NCBI GenBank assembly: GCA_947039515.1
Contig: CAMQYY010000001.1
Span: forward strand, 1-64,000
Direction: 5' to 3'
Origin: an uncultured Ureaplasma sp.
Lineage (GTDB): Bacteria; Bacillota_I; Bacilli_A; Mycoplasmatales; Mycoplasmoidaceae
Length of the DNA: 64,000 nucleotides
Positions 33,673 to 49,097 of this stretch are shown here, piece after piece (positions within the stretch are counted from its first letter, which is position 1; every line of letters starts with the position of its first letter). The translations under genes were made by a program, and so were the position numbers. Under the pieces are notes generated by a model, which made no database searches, had not been told where the DNA came from, and saw nothing but the letters and a program-made list of their open reading frames with translations.

Positions 33673-33680
33673 TTTTTACC

Positions 33681-34100
33681 TTATTTCTTTTCTTTCGGAA
33701 CTTTAGCACCATAAAGTGAACGACTTTGTTTTCTATCTTTAACACCAGCAGTATCAGCAGTACCTCTTACGATATGATATCTAACACCTGGTAAATCTTT
33801 AACACGTCCGCCTCTAATCATAACAACGCTATGTTCTTGTAAATTATGACCTTCACCTGAGATATATGCTAAAACTTCTTGATTATTACTTAATTTTACT
33901 TTTGCATATTTTCTTAAAGCTGAGTTTGGTTTCTTTGGTGTCATCGTACCAACTCTAGTACAAACCCCTCTTTTAAATGGAGCTGGATTGTATTTTGTTT
34001 TTTTATCTAATGAATTATAAGTATTTAACAAAGCTGGTGATTTTGTTTTTTTAACTTTATCTTTTCTTTCATGAATAATTAATTGTGAAATTGTTGGCAT
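33681..34100 (-). CDS. rpsL: Ribosomal protein S12
   Basis: 139 aa. [20 protein letters not shown], then [20 protein letters not shown] and [16 protein letters not shown]. Lys at the two positions tied to streptomycin sensitivity in E. coli ([15 protein letters not shown]) appears unchanged. First gene of the str operon, 8 nt ahead of rpsG. Confidence 0.98.
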   Translation of the reverse strand: MPTISQLIIHERKDKVKKTKSPALLNTYNSLDKKTKYNPAPFKRGVCTRVGTMTPKKPNSALRKYAKVKLSNNQEVLAYISGEGHNLQEHSVVMIRGGRVKDLPGVRYHIVRGTADTAGVKDRKQSRSLYGAKVPKEKK

Positions 34101-34195
34101 TTTTTTCTTTCTTTACTATTAAATTTTTAACTCTTATCAAACAACTTGTATGAGTGGATTTTTTTATTAAAAAATACCAAAAAAATATAACTTTT

Positions 34196-34201
34196 TTATT
34201 A
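34196..34201 (-). promoter_or_regulatory. Possible -10 element of the str operon
   Basis: Minus-strand TATAAT preceded by GG, about 95 nt before rpsL. No convincing -35 box. Read as a candidate only. Confidence 0.4.
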
Positions 34202-34233
34202 TACCCTAATAATTAGAAGATTAAATAAAAAAT

Positions 34234-34265
34234 TATCTTTCCATTAGATAAAAAACGGAAAGATA
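34234..34265 (-). terminator. Terminator of the nusA-infB operon
   Basis: Stem TATCTTTCC / GGAAAGATA (34234-34242 and 34257-34265) followed on the minus strand by ATTTTTTATTTAA. It overlaps the stop codon of the last gene, which lies in the loop. Confidence 0.7.
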
Positions 34266-34648
34266 GAGGCTCTAATCATTAAAACAGCAACACAAATTGC
34301 TATTAAAAATACAAATAAATAAATAGCTCACATAAAGATATGAAAGTTTTTATCACTACTAACCCCATTAACACCAGTCATCCACGATGAGAATAGTCAA
34401 ATTACTGGGGCAAATAATAAGGCAAAGCCAATAAATATTAAATAAGTAGCAGCATCAATATAACTAGCATTCCTAACAAAAATTATTTGTAGTTGCTCAT
34501 CAAAATTTCCATAAATAAAAATTAATGGGATTGAAAAACCAATGATGCTTAATATTAATAAGATAAAAGAATATAATCAAGATTTTTTAACACCATTTTT
34601 TGATTTTAAAAAACTATCAACAGATTCAGTAAAAGTTTTTTGTTCCAT
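34244..34648 (-). CDS. Small multi-pass membrane protein
   Basis: 134 aa with about four hydrophobic segments (SFILLILSIIGFSIPLIFIY, YLIFIGFALLFAPVIWLF, IFMWAIYLFVFLIAICVAVL and a short end piece). Unknown function. The ATG follows the rbfA stop TAG with no gap, so it belongs to the nusA-ylxR-infB-rbfA operon. Three UGA-Trp codons. Confidence 0.8.
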
Positions 34649-34996
34649 CTATTTTTCCTTATTATGAATGTCTTTTATAATATTATCAATTTTTTCAGCA
34701 TGTTCAATAGATAAGTCATGAAAAAATGTTATTTTAGGTGTTTTGAAAATATCAAGTTCACTAGCAACTTCAGCTCTGAAAAGAGCAGTTAGTTTCTGAA
34801 AGTTTTCTAAAATTTGAGTTTTTTCTTCTCTTTTTTGACAATCAAGATAAACTTTTGCATTATTTAAGTTTCGATCTAGTTTAACATAACTAACACGAGC
34901 CATTTTAATATATTTATTATTCACTTTAAAAACAATTGTTTTATTTATTTTGTCTTGAATGATTGATTCATATCTTTGAATTTTATAATTATTCAT
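34649..34996 (-). CDS. rbfA: Ribosome-binding factor A
   Basis: 115 aa. [39 protein letters not shown] and the final FFHDLSIEHAEKIDNII follow the RbfA KH-like layout. Aids 30S maturation. ATG 34996 overlaps the end of infB by 8 nt; a TTG at 35011 is a weaker option. Standard neighbour of infB. Confidence 0.92.
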   Translation of the reverse strand: MNNYKIQRYESIIQDKINKTIVFKVNNKYIKMARVSYVKLDRNLNNAKVYLDCQKREEKTQILENFQKLTALFRAEVASELDIFKTPKITFFHDLSIEHAEKIDNIIKDIHNKEK

Positions 34997-36833
34997 ATTG
35001 CTTTTTTTCAACTACTTCAAAAATTTCAATAACGTCATTCTCTTTAAGATCATTAAAGTTCTTAATAGTAAAACCACATTCTCTACCTTCTTTAACTTCA
35101 TTAACTGGATCTTTATTAGATCTTAAAGTTTTAATTTCAGAAGTATAGATAATAACGTCATTACGGATAACTCGAGCTTTAGCTCCTCTAACTATTTTTC
35201 CACTATCAACTTTAACACCACATATTGTTCCAATATCACTATGTTTTCAAATTTGTAAAACTTTAGCTTCACCAATAATTTTATCAATATAGATAAGGTC
35301 AAGAGAACCTTTTAAAATATTCTCTACTTCATCTTTAAGTTTATAGATAATATCAAAAGTTAAAATTTCTACATTACTTTGTTTAGCAATGTCTACTATT
35401 TTTTTATTTGGTCTAATATTAAAACCAATAATAAATGATTTTGTTGATTGAGCTAGTTTAACTTCACTTTCAGTAATTCCACCAATAGCAGCTCTAATAA
35501 TACTTGTTGTTGCTCCATTAACATCAATTTTACTAATAATGTTTTTAACAGCTTCAAGTGAACCATGAAAATCTGTTTTAACAATTAAATTAATATTTTT
35601 ATATTCACCTGAAATAATTTTTGCTCTAAGTTCATTACTTTGATTATTTAAATTAGCTTCAAGATTCTTCTTATTTTTTTGAATATCAGCAATTTTCTTT
35701 GCTTGTTTTTCATCTTTAAATGCTAAAAGATTCATTCCAGATTCTGGAATGATATCAAGTCCTGCTATTCTCACTGGTTTAGATGGTCCAGCTTTCATTA
35801 AAACTTTTTTATTTTCATCATGCATTACTTTGATTTTTCCAAAACTAGAACCAACAACAACGAAATCATCTTTATTTAAAGTTCCACCTTTAATTAAAAC
35901 AGTAGCAACTGGACCAAATCCTTTATCAAGATTTGATTCAATAACAATACCATTAGCAAAACGGTCTGGATTAGCTTTTAATTCAAGCATTTCGCTTGTT
36001 AAAATAATTGCATCTAGTAATTCATTTAAACCATCACCTGATTTAGCTGAACCTTTAATAACAATAGTATCACCGCCTCATTCTTCACTAACAACATTTT
36101 TTTCACTAAGTCTGCTTAATATTTTTTCAGGATTAGCATTTTCTTTATCCATTTTATTAATAAAAACAATTATTGGAACATTTGCTGCTTTAGCATGGTC
36201 TATTGCTTCTTCTGTTTGGGGTTTTAAACCATCATCAGCACCTATTACTAAAATGATAATATCAGTAATATTAGCACCTCTAGCTCTCATTTCACTGAAT
36301 ATTTCATGACCAGGAGTATCAATAAATGTTATTGTATGATTTTCTCTTTCAACTTGATAGGCACCAATATGTTGAGTAATACCACCAGCTTCAGAATCAA
36401 CTACTGATGTTTTTCTAATATTATCTAATAATGTCGTTTTACCATGATCAACATGGCCCATTATAGTAACAATAGGACTTCTTGGTTTCAAAGTTTTTTC
36501 AGTATCTTCTTTTTCAAAATTAATTAAATCAAGAATATTTTCATAATTTATTTCTTCATCTATTTGAAAATCAAGATCATTTTCAACACAAACTTCTGCA
36601 ATTTGATCTTTTGTTAAGATTGAATTTACATTTAGGACAATTGATGGACTTGAAAGAAAAAAGTATTTTAAAATTCTACCAGAAGGAATAGATAGTTTTT
36701 CTGATAAATCATTAACTGAAAGTGGTGATGTATATATGAAAACTTTATTTTTAATACCAATATCTACTTCTTTAATATAGTCATTAACATTAATTGATTT
36801 TCTATTGTCAAGTTTATTTTTATTCTTTTTCAT
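34989..36833 (-). CDS. infB: Translation initiation factor IF-2
   Basis: 614 aa, the short mollicute form with little N-terminal extension. An IF2_N-like segment ([20 protein letters not shown]), G domain with [32 protein letters not shown] and FINKMD, then the C-terminal initiator-tRNA binding part ending with [18 protein letters not shown]. Start at ATG 36833 behind GAGG; a GTG at 36845 is in frame. Overlaps ylxR by 14 nt. Confidence 0.97.
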
Positions 36834-37092
36834 ATATAACCTCACACATTTTTAGCATTTTATCAAAAGTTTCATCTTTTGTTATAATTTTAAACTTTTT
36901 TAAAAGCAAATCACTTTTTTTTAACTTTAAAATAAATGATTTATCTTTAAGGATATAAAATCCACGATGCTTCAAGGAATTATTATCATCAATAACAATT
37001 TCATTTTCATGAATTGTCAATCTAATTAAATTCTTTTTTTCAGTTTTAGTTCTTGAAATAATGCAAGTTCTATTATTCGTCTTTTTTATCAT
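36820..37092 (-). CDS. ylxR: YlxR (DUF448) RNA-binding protein
   Basis: 90 aa from ATG 37092. [19 protein letters not shown] is the YlxR signature (R.C..C/S...K..L.R) and [12 protein letters not shown] is the second strand block. In Firmicutes it lies between nusA and infB, as here, overlapping nusA by 20 nt and infB by 14 nt. Implicated in RNase P and transcription control in other bacteria. Confidence 0.88.
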   Translation of the reverse strand: MIKKTNNRTCIISRTKTEKKNLIRLTIHENEIVIDDNNSLKHRGFYILKDKSFILKLKKSDLLLKKFKIITKDETFDKMLKMCEVIYEKE

Positions 37093-38614
37093 TATCAATG
37101 TTATTGATTTCACTTAAAAATTCATCTTCAAGTTCTTTTAAATCATCTGAAAAGAAAAAGTTTTCTTGAGAATTATTATTAAAATCATTTTCATAATTTG
37201 AATAATCGACATTATTAGTATTTAAATTTGTTGCAAATATTTGATTTTTTTTATCATCTGAAAGTTCATTGTATGAATCCATAGCATCATTATTATTTTG
37301 ATAATCATATTTTGGTGGAACATAATTTAAATTACCAAATGATTCAATTGATTCAAATTCAATTCCTTCAAAATTAGCATCTTTTAAATTCTTTAAATCA
37401 ACTTTTAAATTTAATAATTGAGCAATTAATTTAATGTTTTTACCTTCTCTACCTAAAATAACAGGGAAAGATTCATTACTAACAATTACAATCATTTGAC
37501 TTTCATTAGGATTTTCTTTATCTTCAAGGTATTTTAAACCAATAACATTTTCAATACCACAAGCTAAAATTGTCATTTTTTTAATATCTTCATCATATCT
37601 AATGATTTCTATTTTTTCACCATTTAAAGCTTGAGATAGTTGTTTAACTCTACTACCGTTTGGTCCAATACAAATAGCTACTGGATTATGTGATATAAAG
37701 CTTGAACTAACTGCTATTTTAACTTTAAATCCAGCAATTCTACTAATTGCATTAATAACAATATCTCCATTTTGAATTTCAGGAACTAGTGTTGAATAAA
37801 TTTTCTTAACATAATTTTTATCAGCTCTTGATAAAATAACTGGTCAACCTTTACTATGTTCTTTAACTTCTTTTATTAAAAAGTTATAAGATTCACCTTC
37901 TTTTAAAATTTCTCCAGGAATTGCATCTTTCTTAGATAAATAACCAAATGTTTTTACATATTTTTCTCTATCTCTAACATTACTAGCTTTTGTTAAGTCA
38001 ATTAAAAATCCACTTGAACCATCTCTTCTATCAATAGAACATTTAATTATTTCACCAATTTTATCTTTTCATTCATCATAAACATTTTGGTTATTAATCT
38101 CATTTATTTGTTGTTTTAATTGTTGAAAAATATATAGAATATCTTTCTTTTGAAGATTTTTCTCATCATTAATATCATATAATTCTCGATATATATCACC
38201 AACTTTATAATCTTTTGAATGATCTTTTTGTTTCATATCAGAAACTTGGATTTCAAATAAGTCATCAATATCATTACCATCAGCAACAACATTATATAAT
38301 CTTTTACCATCAATAGAACCATTTTCATGATCTATTTTCATTTCTAAAATACATCTTTCTTCATTCATGATTTTATCGAAATTTTTAATAAAAATACTTT
38401 CAACAAGTTCACTAACTTTATTTCTTGAAATATTATGTTCCTTACTTAAAAGATTAATATAATCAACAGTTTTTTTATTTTTATATTCAATAACAGCTTC
38501 TCTAACATCATAGTTATGTTTTTCTAATAATTTTAGAGCAACATTATCATTAGTAATATCTGGTAATTTGATTTTTAGTTCTTTAATTATTTGTTTTAAT
38601 TTTGCATTTTGCAT
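37073..38614 (-). CDS. nusA: Transcription factor NusA with an N-terminal extension
   Basis: 513 aa from ATG 38614, six bases after GGAG. The NusA core is clear: N-terminal domain (YINLLSKEHNISRNKV), S1 part (VVADGNDIDDLFEIQVSD region), KH1 (HNPVAICIGPNGSRVKQL) and KH2 (SFPVILGREGKNIKLIAQL), then an acidic tail (DDLKELEDEFLSEIN). Unusual is the first 58 residues before the core, with NVALKLLEKHNYDVREAVIEY resembling a UBA/TS-N fold. Controls pausing, termination and antitermination. First gene of its operon. Confidence 0.95.
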
Positions 38615-38633
38615 AAACATCTCCGGTAAATAT

Positions 38634-38674
38634 AAAAAAATTAACACGGGTGTTTGAAGCCCATATTAATTTTT
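38634..38674 (-). terminator. rpoBC terminator
   Basis: Minus-strand hairpin AAAAAATTAATATGGGC...CCCGTGTTAATTTTTTT with T-run, between the rpoC stop and nusA. Confidence 0.8.
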
Positions 38675-38727
38675 TACGAATATTAAATTAACAATTTAAT
38701 ATTAACATAATTTTTAAAAGTTTAATT

Positions 38728-42603
<3,876 letters not shown>

Positions 42604-42616
42604 TTTAATTCCTTAA

Positions 42617-45600
42617 TTAATCTTCATAATTAGAATCATTTGATTCTTCTTGACTATTTGAATTTAATTCAGATTGTTCTGAATAATTTTCAAAAATTTG
42701 TTCATTAAAAATTTCTTCTTTATTTATGATTTCTTCATAAGTATTAGATTGATTATTATATTTCTCAATCTCAGGCTTTTTAAATGTTTCATAACCATAT
42801 ATTGAATTTCTTAGATTTTGGTTTTTAATGAAATCATTTGTATCTTGTTTAATTCCATCAGAATCAATAACAGTTGTATGAAGACATAAACCTTGCATTT
42901 GTTTAATTAGTAACTTAAATGATTCAGGAATATTTCCACTTGGAATTTCATGACCTTTAATAATTGAACTATAAGCTCTATTTCTACCACTAACATCATC
43001 AGATTTAATTGTTAAAATTTCTTTTAAGTTATGTGCAGCACCATATGCTTCAAGTGCTCAAACTTCCATTTCACCAAATCTTTGACCACCATTTTGGCTC
43101 TTACCACCTAATGGTTGTTGAGTAATTTTTGAATAAGGACCAACTGATCTTGCATGGATTTTGTCATCAACCATATGGTCAAGTTTTAACATATACATTA
43201 AACCAACAGAAATATCACCATCAAATGTATCACCAGTTTTACCATCTGTTAATTTGAATTTACCTTTTGTTTCAACAGGGTCAATTCCAGCTTCTAACAT
43301 AGTCTCTTCTAAATCTTGACGAGTAGCTCCACAGAATACAGGTGTTGCCATTTTATAACCTAAATCATCATAACTAATTCCAACTTTAGAAAGAATAATA
43401 TTAATATCAATTGTTTGAGTTTCACTTAATGCTTCTGCTTCAGTTTTAAAACCTCTATCTTTTATGTATGATTTAATTTCATTCATTAAATTTTCTGCAG
43501 TTGCATAATGTAAATCGAATAATTTTCTATAATCTTCTGATTTTGTTTTTGGGTCCATTGCTAAAGAAATAATTTTCTTTTTAGCGATTTCTCTAGAACT
43601 TATTCCTAAATGTAATTCAAAAATTTGTCCAATGTTCATTCTTGAAGGCACACCTAGTGGATTTAACATAATATCAATAGGAGTTCCATCAGGCATAAAT
43701 GGCATATCTTCACTCGGAACAATTATTGAAACAATACCTTTGTTTCCATGACGTCCAGCCATTTTATCACCAATTTGAATTTTTCTTTTTTGAACAACAT
43801 AAACTTTAATGATTTCAATAATATCATCACCAAGATTATGGAAAAAATTATCACTACTTCTAAATCTTTTAACATCAGCAACAACACCAGCTCCTGAATA
43901 AGGAACTTTTAAAGATGAATCTTTAATAGGTTTTGTTTTTTCACCAAAAATAGCTTCTAGTAATTTTTCTTCAGGACTTAAATCTATTTTTCCTCTTGGA
44001 GTAGTTTTACCAACTAAGATATCATTTTCTTTAACTTCAGAACCAATCATAATGATTCCATCATTATCTAAATATTTTTTAGCAGCTTCTGAAACATTTG
44101 GAATATCTCTTGTTATTTCTTCATCTCCATTTTTAGTACCAGAACATTTAATAGTATATTCATCAATACTAATTGAAGTATATACATCATCTTTAACTAA
44201 TCTATCAGAAATAATAATAGCATCTTCATAGTTATAACCTCTTCAAGTAGTAAAGGCTACAATAACATTTTGACCTAATGATAATTCTCCACTTTTCATA
44301 GCAGGACCATCAGCAATAATATCATCTTTTTTAACTTGTTCACCAACACGAACAATTGTTTTTTGATTATTACAAGTACTTTGATTTGTTTTTACATATT
44401 TAATCAATTTGCTTTCATGATCAACATTATCTTTATCTCTAACAACAATCTTAGTACTATCACTATAAACAACTTCACCATCAAATTCACTAACAACAGC
44501 CATTCCTGAATCATGAGCAATTTTATATTCACTACCAGTACCAACTACTGGTGCATATGGATTTATCAATGGAATAGATTGACGTTGCATATTAGCACCC
44601 ATCAAAGCTCTATTACCATCGTTATTTTCTAAAAATGGAATAATTGATGAAGCGATTGAAACAACTTGTTTTGGTAAAACATCAATAAAATCAATTTCTT
44701 TTGGTGAGAAAATTTCAGAAGAACCACGGTATCTTGCAACAACTTCATTTTGAATGATATTTTTATTTTCATCGATTTTAACACCTGATTCAGAAATAAT
44801 ATATTCATCATCTTGTAATGCTGTAAATCAATGAATTTCATCTGTTATTCTTCCATCAATAACTTTATAATAAGGTGTGATTAAAAACCCTCTATCATCA
44901 ACTTTTGTAAATGATGACAAAGACATAACAAGACCAATATTCATACCCTCAGGTGTTTCAATTGGACAAATTCTTCCATAATAAGAATAATGAACGTCTC
45001 TAACATCTAAGTTAGGATCATCTCTAGATATCCCATTAGGACCCATTGCTGAAATTCTTCTTTTATTTGTTAATTCAGAAAGTGGATTTTGTTGATCAAT
45101 AAATTGAATCAAAGGATGTGAATTAAAAAATTCTTTAACAGCTACTTGGAAAGTTTTAGTATTAACTAAAGTTTTAATAGAATGAGTTTTAACAACAACT
45201 GGAGCATTTTCTTCTTCAGAATTATTAATATTAGTTCCACCATCAAGAACGGCTAATTTTTCTTTAACATATTTTTCAATACGAATCATTCCTGCATTAA
45301 TTTTATTTTTTAATAATTCATGAACTAATTTAAGTCTCTTATTACCAATATGATCAATATCATCAAATTCACCAATATTAGAATTCATACAAATATTGTA
45401 TGAAATAATAGATAGTAAATCAGCTATTTGTAGAGTAGTATTTTCAACACTATTAACAACACCAATTATTTTAATTGTTTTATTGCCTTCATTATTTTTT
45501 TCATTATCTTCATAAATAGAAATTGATTCATATTGATATTTTAATTCTTTAAAATATTTTTCATCTTCTTTTATTAAAGGATTATTAGCTAAATTAATCG

Positions 45601-46978
45601 TTTTAACTATATCTAATTTACCTTCTTTTGATAAATTTTTAAAGTTTATTAATTGGTCATGGTTAATATATGTTCCACGCGGGAATTTAATTTCACCATC
45701 AGTTCCATAAATATCTTCAGCAATATATTTTTCAAAAATACGTTGAGAAATTCTCATCTTATTATTTATTTTATATCTACCAGCACTTGTAGTATTATAA
45801 TATCTATCACTGAAAAAATGTAATCATAATAAAGTTTGATATGAAATATTTTCATCATCAAAATGTTTATTATTATCAAATACTTTTGAACTTATATTAG
45901 TTTTAATAACAACTATTTTTGCTGATTTTTCAACAACTAGTTTTTTGATAATTTCATTATATTCACTTTGAACACTTTGGAATTCATTAGATTTTTCTTG
46001 ATTACGAGCAATTAAATCATTTTTAATATTTTCTAAATAATACAATTGAACAAATAATTTTTTAATTAGTTTTTCAATTTTATGCCCACGATTAATATAA
46101 AGATCAAAATCTTCTCTTGTAGGTTCTGATAGTTTCATATTTTTGATATATAATTTTAATTCAACTCATTCATCAGAAGATTCATAGTTATCAAAATTTT
46201 CATTAATATGATCATTTTCTAAACAATCTTCAATTAAAAAAGAATCTCCATAAATATTTTTAATTTCATTTGTTGAAAGACCAAAAGCTTTTAATAAATG
46301 TGTAACAGTAAAAATAGGTGCATTATCACCGATTGAATCTCTAAAAATTACCTGTAATTTTTCCTGTTTAGTTTTAGACCCTTGAATAGCGTCTTTCATC
46401 ATAGCAATGATCATCAAAGAACCTTTATATGGTAAAACTTCACAAACTTTACCTTTGATAATTCTTTTTCTAGCATTTGATAATCTAATTTGAGCTTTTG
46501 ATAAAGCATATGCTCCTGGTGATCTTACAATCTGAGAAACAATTACTTTTTCAATTCCGTTAATAATAAAAGTTGCTTTTTTAGTCATTAAAGGAATATC
46601 ACCAAAGAAAATTCCATCAGATTTCTTTTTACCAGCTTTATCTAATTTAGTAACTTCACCTGTTTCAGAGTCATATAATTCAACATCTACATATAAAGAA
46701 GTTGAATAAGTAATCCCGTTGTTTAATGCTTCTTCTTCTGTATATCTTGGTTCTTTTAAAGAAATTCCATTTATTTTAAATTGATATTTACCATGAATAA
46801 TAGGAGAAATATTTTTAATAACATTTTCTAATTCATATGATAAAAATTTTTTATAAGAATCAATTTGTGATTGTAATAAATCTGGACCAATGAATTTACT
46901 ATCTATTTTTGAATAATTTCTTCTAACAACTCTGTTTGTAATTTCTTCAATTTTAAAACTGTTTGTTTTATTGTTCAT
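42617..46978 (-). CDS. rpoB: RNA polymerase subunit beta
   Basis: 1453 aa, longer than most because of an acidic, Asn/Glu-rich C-terminal tail (from about 1370). Core signatures: [64 protein letters not shown] and [20 protein letters not shown]. At the E. coli H526 position the residue is Asn (N638, plus-strand bases 45065-45067), the natural state described for rifampicin-resistant mollicutes. Confidence 0.99.
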
Positions 46979-47074
46979 GATTTTCCTTATTGATTATGTT
47001 AAATACATAATATCGATATTGTTTTTTTGTTTATATAGATGAAAAATATTTAATATTCTTTTACGAAAATTAAA

Positions 47075-48142
47075 TTATTTTTTTTCAGTGGGTTTATATT
47101 CTCTATTTTTATTATAATTATTGTTATTATTCTTTCAGTTATTATTGTTATTTTTTCAAGTTTTTTTAACAGCTGGTGGCGGGAGAATTATTTCACTATC
47201 TTTTTTACCAACAAAATTTAATGGTTCTCCAAGAACGCTACAAATAGCATCATTTAAAACACCTAAAACAAAAGCAATTGAACGAATTGAATTATTGTTT
47301 AAAGGAACAATATAGTCAATTAAATCAGGATCAGCATTTGTATTTGCAAAAGCAATTATTGGAATATTTAATTTTCTAGCTTCAAGTACAGCATTTAAAT
47401 CATGAACTGGGTCTAGGATTAAAAGAACTGAAGGAAGTCTTCTCATTGTTCTAATTCCACCATAAAATTTTAATAATTTATCAGTATCTTTATGGATTTT
47501 GATTTGTTCATTTTTTGTATAATTATCAATTGAATTATCTTGAATAGTTTGTAAATTATCATTCATTTTATTAATTGAATTTTTAATAGTTTTAAAATTA
47601 GTTAGAGTACCACCTAATCATCTTTGATTAACATAATAAGAGTGAGATCTAGTTGCCTCATCTTTAATTAAATCGTTAATTTTATTTCCTTTAGTACCAA
47701 CAATTAAAACTTTTCCACCTTTTTGTGTTGTTTTAATTAAGAAATTATAAGCTTCATTTAAAGAACTTGCAATTTTTGGTAAATCAATAATATGATTTGA
47801 AGGTTTACTATAATTTGAAGGTCTTCTTTCAGAATTATTATCATCTGTTTTTGGACTTGGTTTTTTTGTAAAAATGTACTCAGCCATTTTTGGATTTCAT
47901 TTTTTAGGTTGAAGACCTATTGTTGCTCCAAGATCAAGTAACTTAGTTGGGTTTATAAGTTTTTGAACTTGTTCTGGTTTTGTTTCTTTGTTTGAATTAG
48001 CACTGACATTGTTATCTTTGTTTAAAGACGGTGTAATATTTGCATTTGCTATTTCGTTTGCGATATCTTGATCAATCTCAATTTCAATAGATTCAAACTG
48101 TTTTTTGTCATTAAATTTTTCCACTTTGGAATCACCTTTCAT
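47075..48142 (-). CDS. rpsB: Ribosomal protein S2 with extensions
   Basis: 355 aa against about 240 usually. S2 core: LLDLGATIGLQPKKWNPKMAEYIF, EAYNFLIKTTQKGGKVLIVGTKG, WLGGTLTNFKTI, LPSVLLILDPVHDLNAVLEA and NTNADPDLIDYIVPLN. Extra parts: about 57 residues before the core (acidic, then Ser/Asn-rich), a 20-residue insertion after YIFTKK, and an Asn-rich tail with WKNNNN repeats. Start ATG 48142; a GTG at 48124 has the better ribosome site (AAAGGTGATT). Confidence 0.95.
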
Positions 48143-48235
48143 GTGTTTTATAATACTTTGTAATTATACAATCATTTATTTTTTTTTATAATAAATAATT
48201 TTATAATGATAAATATTATTTGTTTGGAGACATAT

Positions 48236-48652
48236 ATGAGTGATAATTGTATTTTTTGTAAAATAGCTAATAAGAGCATAAATGCTAAAATAATTAAGGA
48301 AAATGATTATGCTATTGCTTTTTTAGATTTAAGCCCTATTAGTGAAGGTCATTGCCTAGTTATTCCAAAAAAGCATCATTTAGATTTAGTTACTTGTTTC
48401 AAGAAAGAATTAAATTCAATTATTGAATTAGTTCAAGAAACAGCAAGATTATTAGAGAGTACTAAATTAGAACCGTGAGGTTTTAACTATCTTTCTAATC
48501 AAGGAAAAATAGCAGGACAAGAAATAGGTCATTTCCATTTCCACATTATTCCTAAATATGAAAAAAATAGTGGTTTTATTCAAAATAACAATATAAATAA
48601 AAATGACCGTGATATTGAGGATATTTTTAGCATAATAAAGAAAAAACTTTAA
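48236..48652 (+). CDS. HIT family nucleotide hydrolase
   Basis: 138 aa. CIFCKIANKSINAKIIKEND at the start and EIGHFHFHIIPKY, the His triad HxHxHxx, near the end. Likely purine nucleoside phosphoramidase or dinucleotide hydrolase. Start at MSDNC (48236) with TTGGAGA upstream. Divergent from rpsB; the 93-nt gap holds both promoters. Confidence 0.93.
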
Positions 48653-48702
48653 TTTATAATACAATATTAATTACCCATTTATTATAAATGAATAGGAAAT
48701 TT

Positions 48703-49086
48703 ATGTTTAATGAACTTTTAAAATTATTGGATAATGCTCACGCTAAATATTCGAATTATAAGGTAGCTGCAATTTGTAGTTCTGAGAATAAAGAATATCG
48801 TGGTGTAAACATTGAAAATGCTGCATATCCTTTTACAATTTGTGCTGAAAGAGTTGCTATTTTTTCTGCTATTACAGACGGTAGAAAAAAAATAGATTCA
48901 GTATCACTTATTACACCAACTGAAACATTTACTTCACCATGTGGCGGATGTAGACAAGTAATGGCGGAATTTATGAATGAAGATGGTGAAATTACTATTT
49001 ATAATTCAAAAGGTGAATTTAAAAAATATACTTTAAAAGATTTACTTCCTTATTCATTTGTATCAGAAATATTAGAAAGTAAATAA
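48703..49086 (+). CDS. cdd: Cytidine deaminase
   Basis: 127 aa. YSNYKVAAICSSE, NIENAAYPFTICAERVAIFSA (Glu and first Cys ligand) and SPCGGCRQVMAEF (paired Cys) are the tetrameric CDA signatures. Converts cytidine and deoxycytidine to uridine forms for salvage. Start 48703 is preferred over 48688 because AGGAAA lies just upstream of it and the family starts there. Confidence 0.96.
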   Translation: MFNELLKLLDNAHAKYSNYKVAAICSSENKEYRGVNIENAAYPFTICAERVAIFSAITDGRKKIDSVSLITPTETFTSPCGGCRQVMAEFMNEDGEITIYNSKGEFKKYTLKDLLPYSFVSEILESK

Positions 49087-49097
49087 TCACGATAAAT

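Noticed and set aside
36000-36310. Plus-strand frame of 186 codons opposite infB
   Set aside because: Shadow of the conserved infB gene; no ribosome site, and infB is intact.
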